Source: Mycobacterium colombiense
Lineage (GTDB): Bacteria; Actinomycetota; Actinomycetes; Mycobacteriales; Mycobacteriaceae
NCBI RefSeq assembly: GCF_001672755.1
Contig: NZ_LZKI01000195.1
Location: 1-64,000 of the forward strand
DNA length: 64,000 nt
Direction of reading: 5' to 3'
The translations under genes were made by a program, and so were the position numbers. The notes under the pieces were generated by a model. The model made no database searches and was not told the DNA's origin. It saw only the letters and a program-made list of their open reading frames with translations. Shown here one piece after another: positions 42,251 to 50,497 of this stretch. How positions within the stretch are numbered: position 1 is the stretch's first letter; each line of letters opens with the position of its first letter.

Positions 42251-44602
42251 CTAGAGCTTGCTGATCGGGGCGTGGTTGTGCATCAGCTTCACCCGCCCGG
42301 AGCTGCCGAAGTCGATCAGCGACATCGCCGATTCGCCGACGCCGGAGACCTCCTCGACCCGGCCCAGCCCGTACTTGTCGTGCGTCACCCGGTCGCCGGC
42401 CGCGAGCACCAGTAGCGGCCGCTTGCTCATTCCCGAGCGGGTCGGGGCCGCCCGCGGCGTGCCGAACCGTCCGGCGCCGCTCACCGGCGCGCTGAATGAC
42501 GGGGCCGGCGCCGTGCGCCGCCATTCGATGAGCTCCTGCGGAATCTCTTGCAGGAAGCGCGATTCCGGGTTGAGCATCGGCTGTCCCCAGGACGACCGGA
42601 CGATGGCCCTGCTCACGTAGAGCCGTTGCCGCGCCCGGGTGATCCCGACGTAGGCAAGCCGCCGCTCCTCGGAGAGTTCGACCGGATCATCCAGCGACCG
42701 CATGTGGGGGAACATTCCGTCCTCCCAGCCGGTCACGAACACCACCGGAAACTCCAGGCCCTTGGCGGTGTGCAGGGTCATCAGGGTGACCATGCCGGCG
42801 CCGTCCTCGGGGATCTCGTCGCTGTCGGAGACCAACGAGACCCGCTCCAAGAACTCCGCCAGCACGCCGGTGTCCGGCACGTCTTCGTCTTCGGGGGTCT
42901 GCAGCGACTCGCCCAGCGCCGCGGCGTTGGCCCGGTCGGTGCTGAATTCGTGCGCCACGCTGACGAGTTCGTTGAGGTTGTCCAGGCGCGCGAGTTCCTG
43001 GGGATCGGTGGAGGATTCGAGCTCCCGGCGATATCCGGTGCGTTCGAGCACCGACTCGACCAGATCTCCGAGATCGTCGTCCAGGCGGCCGCGCAGCTCG
43101 TCCAGCAACTCGACGAAACCGGCGATCGCCTTCTCCGCACGCGAATTCAGCATCGGCACTTTGCCTTCGGCCGCGGCCACGAGCGCGTCGGCGAAACTGG
43201 CGCCGGTGTTCTCGGCGTACACCGCCACGCACGCCTCGGCACGATCGCCGATGCCCCGGCGCGGGGTGTTGAGGATGCGCCGCATGCTGACCGCGTCCCC
43301 GGGGTTGTCCAGCACCCGCAGATAGGCGACGATGTCGCGGATCTCCTTGCGCTCGTAAAAGCGCACTCCCCCAACGACTTTGTAAGGTATTCCGGCGCGG
43401 ATGAACACCTCTTCAAAGGACCGCGAGGAGTTGTTGGTGCGGTAGAAGACGGCGACGTCGTTGTAGGTGATCTCGCCCTTTTCGGCGAGCGCGTCGATCT
43501 CCTCGGCGACGAAACGGGCCTCGTCGTGCTCGTTGTCGGCGACGTAACCGACGATCAGCTCACCGGCACCCTCGGCGGTCCACAGCCGCTTGTCGCGGCG
43601 CCCGGAGTTGCGGGCGATCACTGAGTTGGCCGCAGACAGGATGTTTTGCGTCGAGCGGTAATTCTGTTCCAGCAGAATGGTAGTCGCGTCGGGGTAGTCG
43701 CGCTCGAAGTCCTCGATGTTGCGGATCGTGGCGCCGCGGAACGCATAGATCGACTGATCGGCGTCGCCGACGACGCACAGTTCCGCGGGCGGCACCTCGT
43801 CGGATACCTCGTCACCGCCGGACCTCGCTGGACCGCCGCGGCCGGCCAGTTCGCGCACCAGCACGTACTGCGCGTGGTTGGTGTCCTGGTACTCGTCGAC
43901 GAGGACGTGCCGGAACCGCCGCCGGTAGTGCTGGGCGATCTGCGGGAAGGCCCGCAGCACCGCCACGGTTTCCCCGATCAGGTCGTCGAAGTCCAGCGCG
44001 TTGGCCGCCCGCAGCCGCCGCTGGTACTCGCCGTAGACACTGGCCACCGTGCGCGACAGCTCGTCGGAATCGTCGGTCAGGTTGCCCACCGCCTGCGCGG
44101 GGTCGATCAGCTCGTTCTTCAGGTTGGAGATGGCGTTGGCCAGCAGCCGGGGCGAGTAGCGCTTGATGTCGAGGCCCATGTCGCGCCCGATCATCTGCAA
44201 CAGGCGCCGTGAGTCGTCGGCGTCGTAGATGGAGAAGTTGGAGTTGAGGCCCTCGATCAGGGAAGCCTGGTTGCGCAGGATGCGCACGCAGGTCGAGTGG
44301 AAGGTGGAGACCCACATCGCGCGGGCCCGGTTGCCCACCAGTCGCACCACCCGTTCGCGCATCTCGGCGGCGGCCTTGTTGGTGAAGGTGATGGCCAGCA
44401 CCTGGCCCACCCCGACCCCGCGTTCCGCGATCAGGTAGGCGATGCGGCGGGTCAACACCGCGGTCTTCCCCGAACCCGCACCCGCGACGATCAGCAGTGG
44501 GGAACCCTCATGCACCACCGCTTGGCGCTGTTGCGGATTGAGGCCCTCGAGCAGTTGATCTGCTTCGGAGGCCGGCTTGGCATCTGTTGCGTGCACACTC
44601 AT
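42251..44602 (-). CDS. uvrD1: UvrD/PcrA-type DNA helicase UvrD1
   Basis: The protein has 783 residues. It has superfamily 1 helicase motifs: Q motif (LNPQQRQAV), Walker A GAGSGKT (41-47), motif II region VDEYQDTN, and the later TLHTAKGLEFPVVF. The C-terminus (about 700-783) ends in the Tudor-like domain that binds RNA polymerase and Ku in mycobacteria. UvrD1 is a Ku-stimulated helicase in nucleotide-excision and double-strand-break repair. Ku and LigD partners are relevant: ligD is in this window, ku is not. Confidence 0.95.
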   Translation of the reverse strand: MSVHATDAKPASEADQLLEGLNPQQRQAVVHEGSPLLIVAGAGSGKTAVLTRRIAYLIAERGVGVGQVLAITFTNKAAAEMRERVVRLVGNRARAMWVSTFHSTCVRILRNQASLIEGLNSNFSIYDADDSRRLLQMIGRDMGLDIKRYSPRLLANAISNLKNELIDPAQAVGNLTDDSDELSRTVASVYGEYQRRLRAANALDFDDLIGETVAVLRAFPQIAQHYRRRFRHVLVDEYQDTNHAQYVLVRELAGRGGPARSGGDEVSDEVPPAELCVVGDADQSIYAFRGATIRNIEDFERDYPDATTILLEQNYRSTQNILSAANSVIARNSGRRDKRLWTAEGAGELIVGYVADNEHDEARFVAEEIDALAEKGEITYNDVAVFYRTNNSSRSFEEVFIRAGIPYKVVGGVRFYERKEIRDIVAYLRVLDNPGDAVSMRRILNTPRRGIGDRAEACVAVYAENTGASFADALVAAAEGKVPMLNSRAEKAIAGFVELLDELRGRLDDDLGDLVESVLERTGYRRELESSTDPQELARLDNLNELVSVAHEFSTDRANAAALGESLQTPEDEDVPDTGVLAEFLERVSLVSDSDEIPEDGAGMVTLMTLHTAKGLEFPVVFVTGWEDGMFPHMRSLDDPVELSEERRLAYVGITRARQRLYVSRAIVRSSWGQPMLNPESRFLQEIPQELIEWRRTAPAPSFSAPVSGAGRFGTPRAAPTRSGMSKRPLLVLAAGDRVTHDKYGLGRVEEVSGVGESAMSLIDFGSSGRVKLMHNHAPISKL

Positions 44603-44993
44603 GTCAGTCCAAACTTACCGCCGCCCACTGACGCACAGCGCCCCGGCATCAGACCAGGCTAGTGGCCCGGACGGCCGGGACGGCGTCACTCGGACTACCG
44701 GGAATTCGGCGTGTCGGAATGCAATTTGCGACCCTTATTTCGCCCGCCGGGGCAATTGCACCCGAGTCAAAAACGCGCAGCTTAAACATCATTTTTTGCG
44801 CGTTCGCCGTTTTTAGTGGCACACTCGATTCGTGCTCAACGTGCAGTGCCGGCGATGCTCCTCGACTCAGGAGTGGCGCCGCCGATTTCCCTACGGGTAC
44901 CGGTTTGCGGTGCCCGTGGCCTAACTGCTTCCGCAGAGCCCCTTGGTCCGCTTTCGGCACGCGGGGCTCGTCTTTTGTGAGGCCCGAAACTGC
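44603..44993 (+). promoter_or_regulatory. AT-rich promoter region and structured leader of the chorismate mutase gene
   Basis: This interval of 391 bp holds no convincing gene. Bases 44700-44835 are unusually AT-rich and contain an inverted repeat AACGCGCA (44772-44779)/TGCGCGTT (44797-44804). Downstream are two hairpins: CGGGTACCG/CGGTGCCCG with a 5-base loop (44894-44916, one G-U pair) and GAGCCCC/GGGGCTC (44936-44942 and 44963-44969). If transcription starts in the AT-rich part the mRNA would have a folded leader of over 100 bases. A small RNA is an alternative. Confidence 0.45.
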
Positions 44994-45314
44994 ATGAGAC
45001 CAGAAACCCCACATCACGACGACGACGCGGAGTCAGCAGGCATGGACATCGACACGGTGGCGACCCAAGAGGTCACCGACATAGACGAGTTGCGCCAGGA
45101 GATCGACCGGCTCGACGCCGCGATTCTCGCGTCGGTGCAGCGGCGCACCGAGGTGTCACAGGCGATCGGCAGGGCCCGGATGGCCTCGGGTGGGACGCGG
45201 CTTGTCCACAGCCGCGAAATGAAGGTCATCGAGCGCTACAGCGAGCTCGGCCCCGAAGGCAAGGACCTGGCGATACTGCTGCTGCGGTTGGGCAGGGGCC
45301 GGCTCGGCCACTGA
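44994..45314 (+). CDS. Intracellular chorismate mutase (AroQ-delta; Rv0948c homologue)
   Basis: The protein has 106 residues from ATG 44994 (MRPETPHHDDD). It is all-helical and of the AroQ class: the first helix DIDELRQEIDRLDAAILASVQRR, then RARMASGGTRLVHSREMKVIERYSELGPEGKDLAILLLRLGRGRLGH. The RLGRGRLGH C-terminus is the segment by which the M. tuberculosis enzyme docks onto DAHP synthase to gain full activity. It makes prephenate from chorismate for Phe and Tyr. It lies 391 bp from the divergent uvrD1 start. Confidence 0.93.
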   Translation: MRPETPHHDDDAESAGMDIDTVATQEVTDIDELRQEIDRLDAAILASVQRRTEVSQAIGRARMASGGTRLVHSREMKVIERYSELGPEGKDLAILLLRLGRGRLGH

Positions 45315-45393
45315 CCTCGACGGTTCAGTCGTCGGGCGTCAGAGCTCCCCGCTACACCTGGCTCCGTCAGGTCACAGCCCATAGGGTCGAAGG

Positions 45394-47058
45394 ATGACCT
45401 CCGTGCACACCCTCCCCGACATCACCGCCACTCCGGCGTGGGACGCCCTGCGCAGGCATCACGAACAAATTGGCGAAACCCACCTGCGGCAGTTCTTCGA
45501 CGACGATCCCGATCGCGGTCGCGAGCTGACCGTCTCCGTCGGCGACCTCTACATCGATTACAGCAAGCACCGCATCACGCGAGAAACGCTGCGGCTCTTG
45601 GTCGATCTGGCGCGCACGGCCAACCTCGAAGAGCGCCGCGACCAGATGTTCGCCGGCGTGCACATCAACACCTCGGAGGATCGCGCGGTGCTGCACACCG
45701 CGCTGCGGCTGCCCCGGGACGCCGAGCTGGTCGTCGACGGCGAGAACGTTGTCCAAGAGGTGCACGAGGTGCTGGACGCCATGGGCGAATTCACCGATCG
45801 GTTGCGCAGCGGTGAATGGACCGGGGCCAGCGGCAAACGAATCAGCACAGTGGTCAACATCGGCATCGGTGGATCGGACCTCGGACCGGTGATGGTTTAT
45901 CAGGCGCTGCGCCACTACGCGGACGCCGGGATCTCGGCGCGGTTCGTCTCCAACGTCGACCCGGCCGATCTGATCGCCACCCTGGCCGATTTAGACCCGG
46001 CCACAACACTTTTCAACGTCGCATCGAAGACATTCTCGACACTGGAAACCCTGACCAACGCGACGGCCGCGCGCCGGTGGATCACCGATGCCCTCGGCGA
46101 CGCCGCGGTGTCGCAGCACTTCGTCGCCGTCTCCACCAACAAACGTCTGGTCGACGACTTCGGCATCAACACCGACAACATGTTCGGTTTCTGGGATTGG
46201 GTCGGCGGCCGCTACTCGGTGGACTCGGCGATCGGCCTGTCGGTGATGGCCGTCATCGGCCGAGAAGCCTTCGCGGACTTCCTTTCCGGCTTCCACATCG
46301 TCGACCGCCATTTCAAGACCGCGCCGCTGGAATCCAATGCGCCTGTGCTGCTTGGACTTATCGGCCTGTGGTACTCCAATTTCATGGGCGCGCAATCGCG
46401 CGCCGTGCTGCCGTACTCCAACGACCTGGCGCGCTTTGCGGCCTACCTGCAACAGCTGACCATGGAGTCCAACGGCAAGTCGACCCGCGCGGACGGCAGC
46501 CCGGTCACCACGGACACCGGTGAAATCTTCTGGGGCGAACCGGGAACCAACGGGCAGCACGCGTTCTACCAGTTGTTGCATCAGGGCACCCGGTTGGTGC
46601 CCGCCGACTTCATCGGCTTCAGCCAGCCCACCGACGACCTGCCCACGGCCGAGGGCGACGGCAGCATGCACGACCTGTTGATGAGCAACTTCTTCGCCCA
46701 GACCCAGGTGCTGGCCTTCGGCAAGACCGCCGAAGAGATCGCCGCCGAAGGCACACCCGCGGACATCGTGCCGCACAAGGTGATGCCCGGTAACCGGCCG
46801 TCGACCTCGATCCTGGCCAACCGGCTCACCCCGTCGGTGATGGGACAGCTGATCGCGCTGTACGAGCATCAGGTCTTCACCGAGGGCGTGATCTGGGGAA
46901 TCGACTCGTTCGACCAATGGGGCGTGGAGCTGGGCAAAACCCAGGCCAAGGCCCTACTTCCGGTGATCACCGCGGACGGTTCACCGGCGCCGCAGTCGGA
47001 CAGCTCCACCGACGCCCTGGTGCGTCGCTATCGCAGCGAACGCGGGCGAACCAGCTGA
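45394..47058 (+). CDS. pgi: Glucose-6-phosphate isomerase
   Basis: The protein has 554 residues and the PGI signatures NIGIGGSDLGPVM, WDWVGGRYSVDSAIG and GIDSFDQWGVELGK, with a short basic C-terminal tail. It interconverts glucose-6-phosphate and fructose-6-phosphate. The chorismate mutase stop is 79 bp upstream. Its end is 1 bp from the end of the convergent SDR gene. Confidence 0.97.
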   Translation: MTSVHTLPDITATPAWDALRRHHEQIGETHLRQFFDDDPDRGRELTVSVGDLYIDYSKHRITRETLRLLVDLARTANLEERRDQMFAGVHINTSEDRAVLHTALRLPRDAELVVDGENVVQEVHEVLDAMGEFTDRLRSGEWTGASGKRISTVVNIGIGGSDLGPVMVYQALRHYADAGISARFVSNVDPADLIATLADLDPATTLFNVASKTFSTLETLTNATAARRWITDALGDAAVSQHFVAVSTNKRLVDDFGINTDNMFGFWDWVGGRYSVDSAIGLSVMAVIGREAFADFLSGFHIVDRHFKTAPLESNAPVLLGLIGLWYSNFMGAQSRAVLPYSNDLARFAAYLQQLTMESNGKSTRADGSPVTTDTGEIFWGEPGTNGQHAFYQLLHQGTRLVPADFIGFSQPTDDLPTAEGDGSMHDLLMSNFFAQTQVLAFGKTAEEIAAEGTPADIVPHKVMPGNRPSTSILANRLTPSVMGQLIALYEHQVFTEGVIWGIDSFDQWGVELGKTQAKALLPVITADGSPAPQSDSSTDALVRRYRSERGRTS

Positions 47059-47059
47059 C

Positions 47060-47809
47060 TCAGGCGAACATCTTGGTCAGCTGAGGCGGCAGCACCCGCA
47101 TCAATTGCACCAGCGGGGCCCACGGCCACCACGGCACCGCAGCGCGGCCGGGCTCCCGTTCCATCGCCGCGACGAGCGCGTTGACGCCAGTTTCGTTGTC
47201 CACCATCAACATTGTGCTGTTGGACTTGGCCGTCATCTCCGACTCGATGTAGCCGGGCTCGATGACCGAAACCTTGACGGGGCCCCCGGCGTATTCGGCG
47301 CGCAGCGATTCGCCCAGTGAACTCACCCCGGCCTTGCTCGCCGCATAGGCCGCCTTGACGCCGGGCACGCCCTTGTTGCCGAGCACCGACGAGATCAGCA
47401 CCAGGTGGCCCGAACCGTTCTTGTTGAACATCTCCAGCGCGGTCTCGATCTGCACCAGCGCCGCGACCAGGTTGGTTTCGATGGTGGCCTTGTTGGCCCA
47501 CAGCTTGCCGGAGCCCAGTTTCGCGCCCTTGCCGATGCCGGCGTTGACGACGATGCGGTCGATGCCGCCCAGTTCGTCGCTGAGTTCGGCGAACACCTTG
47601 GGGACGGCCTCGTGATCGTTGACGTCCAGCGCGGCGACCGCGATCCGAATGCCCGGATACTTCTGCGAGAGCTCGGCTTTCAGCTCATCGAGCCGGTCGG
47701 TGCGACGCGCGCACAGCGCGAGGTCGCGGCCCTTGGCGGCGAAGGCGCGCGCCATGCCGGCGCCCAGGCCCGAGCTGGCACCGGTGATGAGGATCTTCTG
47801 GCGAGTCAT
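47060..47809 (-). CDS. Short-chain dehydrogenase/reductase (Rv0945 homologue)
   Basis: The protein has 249 residues. It is a classical SDR: NAD(P)-binding TGASSGLGAGMA (9-20), NAG (89-91), active-site Ser140/141, Tyr155 and Lys159 (YAASK). The basic residues after the second beta strand (CARRTDRL) favour NADP. The C-terminus is hydrophobic (AAVPWWPWAPLVQLMRVLPP), as in SDRs that act on membrane lipids. Substrate is unknown. Confidence 0.88.
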   Translation of the reverse strand: MTRQKILITGASSGLGAGMARAFAAKGRDLALCARRTDRLDELKAELSQKYPGIRIAVAALDVNDHEAVPKVFAELSDELGGIDRIVVNAGIGKGAKLGSGKLWANKATIETNLVAALVQIETALEMFNKNGSGHLVLISSVLGNKGVPGVKAAYAASKAGVSSLGESLRAEYAGGPVKVSVIEPGYIESEMTAKSNSTMLMVDNETGVNALVAAMEREPGRAAVPWWPWAPLVQLMRVLPPQLTKMFA

Positions 47810-47851
47810 CGGGGCAGCATATCGACAGGCGTCAACTCCGGAGTCGGGCGA

Positions 47852-48715
47852 CTACTTCAGCAAACGCGACATGCGCCGGTCGGCCAGAATCTTGCCGCCG
47901 GTCTGACACGTCGGGCAGTACTGGAAAGACTTGTCCGCGAAGGACACCTCGCGGACGGTGTCCCCGCATACCGGGCAGGGCAGCCCGGTGCGGGCGTGCA
48001 CCCGCAATCCGGAGCGCTTCTCACCCTTGAGCGTGGCCGCCCCTTGCCCGACGGACCGGCTCACCGCGTCGGTGAGCACCGAGACCATCGAGTCGTGCAG
48101 CGTCGCGAGCTGCGCGTCGGACAGCTTGCCGGCGGTGGCGAACGGCGAAATGCGCGCCACGTGCAGGATCTCGTCGCTGTAGGCGTTGCCGATCCCGGCG
48201 ATCACCTTCTGGTCGGTGATGACCGTCTTGATCCGGCCGGTGTTGCCGGCCAACACGTTGGCCAGCGCGTCGAGGTCCAGGTCCAGCGCGTCCGGGCCCA
48301 GCGCGGCGATCCCGGGGACCTGGGTCGGGTCGTCGACCAGCCACACCGCCAGCCGTTTCTGGGTGCCGGCCTCGGTGAGATCGAAGCCCGGCGCCTCACC
48401 GGGCGTGCCCAGGTGCACCCGCAGCGCGATCGGGCCCTTGCCGGGCCGCAGCGGCGCCGCGGCCAGCTTGTCCGACCACCGCAACCAGCCTGCACGCGAC
48501 AGATGGGCGATCAGGAACAGGTTGTCGGTGCGCAGGCCCAGGTACTTGCCCCACCGCTCGGCCCCGACAACAGCCTGGCCGTGCAGTGCGCTGATCGGCG
48601 GGTCGAAGGTCTTCAGCACGGACAGGGCGGCGATGTCGACCCGCCCGACCGTCAAACCGACGGCGTGGCGCCGCAGGTGGTCGGCCAGCGCTTCGATCTC
48701 GGGTAGTTCGGGCAC
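47852..48715 (-). CDS. Fpg/Nei-family DNA glycosylase, full length (Rv0944 homologue)
   Basis: The protein has 287 residues. N-terminal MPELPEIE provides the catalytic Pro2 and Glu3. The H2TH region (about 150-215) has GIGNAYSDEILHVARISPF, and the C-terminal zinc finger is CPVCG...YCPTC. It excises oxidised bases and cleaves the abasic site. By memory, the M. tuberculosis counterpart Rv0944 is only about 158 residues because the cobF region was deleted; here the gene is complete. It lies 4 bp downstream of cobF. Confidence 0.88.
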   Translation of the reverse strand: MPELPEIEALADHLRRHAVGLTVGRVDIAALSVLKTFDPPISALHGQAVVGAERWGKYLGLRTDNLFLIAHLSRAGWLRWSDKLAAAPLRPGKGPIALRVHLGTPGEAPGFDLTEAGTQKRLAVWLVDDPTQVPGIAALGPDALDLDLDALANVLAGNTGRIKTVITDQKVIAGIGNAYSDEILHVARISPFATAGKLSDAQLATLHDSMVSVLTDAVSRSVGQGAATLKGEKRSGLRVHARTGLPCPVCGDTVREVSFADKSFQYCPTCQTGGKILADRRMSRLLK

Positions 48716-48719
48716 GGTT

Positions 48720-49466
48720 TCAGTGTGCCGGTCGCAGCAAATAGGTGTCCATGATCCAGCCGTGCCGGGCGCGGGCTTCGGCTCGCAGCGAAACGATGCG
48801 GGGGCCCACCTCGCCGATCGTGCCCGCGATGAGCAGTTCGTCGTCGGTACCCAGGTAGGCGCCCCACCAGATTTGCGTGTCGGGCGGGCAGACCTGGAAC
48901 GAGCAGTCGGCGTCGAGCATCACGACGGCGGACCCCGGGTTCGGGCCGTGGGTGCGCAGCTGCCGCCCGGTCGTGATCAGAACGGGTTCACCGACCTCGT
49001 TGAGCGGGATGCGGTGCCGGGCGGTCAACGCCTGCACGGCGGTGATGCCCGGGATGACGTCGAACGTGAAGTCGACCCGTTCGGCCACCGCGTCGAGGAT
49101 GCGCAGCGTGCTGTCGTAGAGCGACGGGTCACCCCAGGCCAGAAACCCGCCGACGCCGTGCGGACCCAGCTCGGCGGAGATGGCGTCGGCCCAGATCTGC
49201 GCGCGGGCGGCGTGCCAATCCGCAACCGCGTCCCGGTAGTCGGCGTCATCGGCCCGCTTAGGGTCGGGCAGCTCGACAAAGCGGTAGCCCGGCTCACGGA
49301 TGAAACGGCCGCAGATGTCGCGTCGCAGCGCCACCAGGTCGCTCTTCTGTTCGCCCTTGTCCATGGCGAAGAACACCTGGGTGTCGTTGAGCGCCTCGAT
49401 CGCCTGCACGGTCACGTAATTGGGGTCGCCGGCCCCGATGCCGATGACGTGAATGTGCCGGCCCAC
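48720..49466 (-). CDS. cobF: Precorrin-6A synthase (deacetylating) CobF
   Basis: The protein has 248 residues from GTG 49466, behind AGGAGG; an ATG at 49523 would add 19 non-conserved residues. It is a tetrapyrrole methylase with the SAM-binding start HIHVIGIGAGDPNYVTVQAIEAL, the WGDPSLYDST segment, and the central GITAVQALTARHRIPL. It methylates C1 of precorrin-5 and releases acetate in aerobic cobalamin synthesis. Other cob genes are not in the window. cobF is, from memory, absent from the M. tuberculosis complex but present in M. canettii and other mycobacteria. Confidence 0.92.
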   Translation of the reverse strand: MGRHIHVIGIGAGDPNYVTVQAIEALNDTQVFFAMDKGEQKSDLVALRRDICGRFIREPGYRFVELPDPKRADDADYRDAVADWHAARAQIWADAISAELGPHGVGGFLAWGDPSLYDSTLRILDAVAERVDFTFDVIPGITAVQALTARHRIPLNEVGEPVLITTGRQLRTHGPNPGSAVVMLDADCSFQVCPPDTQIWWGAYLGTDDELLIAGTIGEVGPRIVSLRAEARARHGWIMDTYLLRPAH

Positions 49467-49540
49467 TACGCCGCCTCCTGATGCTCGTTGTCCGTCAGAT
49501 TGCCGAATCGCGACCTCCGGCATCTAGCCGGGACCGCAAG

Positions 49541-49558
49541 TACCCAGTACCATGGGTA
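49541..49558. promoter_or_regulatory. Operator-like palindrome in the cobF/diiron oxygenase divergent promoter
   Basis: TACCCA-GTACCA-TGGGTA is a perfect 6-bp inverted repeat with a 6-bp spacer, 34 bp upstream of the oxygenase start and 75 bp from cobF. It may be a TetR-type site. No cobalamin-riboswitch features are apparent to me in this 125-bp interval. Confidence 0.45.
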
Positions 49559-49591
49559 CCGTCTGAAGCACCCAATGGAGGGACGCCAGCA

Positions 49592-50497
49592 ATGACCACT
49601 CCGGTGAAGCCAGGTGGGCCGAGTCGTGAAGACTTCTCGGACCGATTGCTCAAGGGCTCGGTCAAAAAGTCCTACGAGCCCGTCGTCGACATCGACTGGG
49701 ACGCCCCGCTGGACCCGGACAAGTTCTACCTACCGCCCCGGCTGGTGTCGCTCTACGGCACGCCGATGTGGGACCAGATGACCCGCGAGCAACAGATCGA
49801 GCTGTCCCGGCAGGAATTGGTCAACACCCTGTCGGCCGGGATCTGGTTCGAGAACATGCTCAACCAGGCGCTGCTGCGCACGATCCTGCACGAGGACCCG
49901 ACCAGCAGGTCGACCCATTACAAGCTGACCGAACTGGGCGACGAGACCCGCCACATGGTGATGTTCGGCAAGGCGATCGAACGCATCGGCGCCAAACCGG
50001 TGCGCCCCAAACTGTTTCACCGGATGATCATCAACTGCCTGCCGCTGGCGTTTCAGCGCGGCTCGATGCTCTGGGTGGCCGCCCTGATCGGTGAGGAGAT
50101 CTTCGACTCGCTGCAACGACAGATGATGGACGACCCGGAGCTGCAGCCAATCATTCAGCGGCTCATGCGGATTCACGTCACCGAGGAGGCGCGCCACATC
50201 CAGTTCGCGCGCGACGGTGCCCGCAAGCGCGTGGTCGAGATGCCCCGGTTCAACCGCTGGTTCATGGCCAACATCAACGGCCTGGGCGGCTACTTCTTCA
50301 ACTACCTGTTCAGTAACCCCGTGCCCTATGCGCGGGCGGGTCTCGACCCCAAGCGAGCCCGCAAGCTGGCGCGCACCAGTCCGCACCGCCGCGACATACA
50401 GGTTGCCGGCTTCGCGCCGCTGGCGGCGTTTTTGACCGAGGTCGGCCTGATGGGTTCGATCGCACGCCGCGGCTGGACGCGCAGCAGGTTTCTGTGA
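49592..50497 (+). CDS. AurF-type diiron oxygenase
   Basis: The protein has 301 residues from ATG 49592 behind GGAGG; earlier in-frame starts lie inside the operator region. It is an all-helical ferritin-like protein with carboxylate/His ligand motifs GDETRHMVMFGK (about residues 131-142) and VTEEARHIQFARD (about 196-208), and an earlier Glu-rich helix (WFENMLNQALLR). AurF-like enzymes oxidise amines or act as fatty-acyl/aromatic oxygenases. The stop overlaps the start of the BVMO gene (GTGA). So the pair is coupled and probably acts on one substrate. That substrate is unknown. Confidence 0.82.
   Translation: MTTPVKPGGPSREDFSDRLLKGSVKKSYEPVVDIDWDAPLDPDKFYLPPRLVSLYGTPMWDQMTREQQIELSRQELVNTLSAGIWFENMLNQALLRTILHEDPTSRSTHYKLTELGDETRHMVMFGKAIERIGAKPVRPKLFHRMIINCLPLAFQRGSMLWVAALIGEEIFDSLQRQMMDDPELQPIIQRLMRIHVTEEARHIQFARDGARKRVVEMPRFNRWFMANINGLGGYFFNYLFSNPVPYARAGLDPKRARKLARTSPHRRDIQVAGFAPLAAFLTEVGLMGSIARRGWTRSRFL

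Noticed and set aside
49467..49591. Possible cobalamin riboswitch ahead of cobF
   Set aside because: The interval is too short, and I saw no B12-box-like sequence; only a palindrome was seen.
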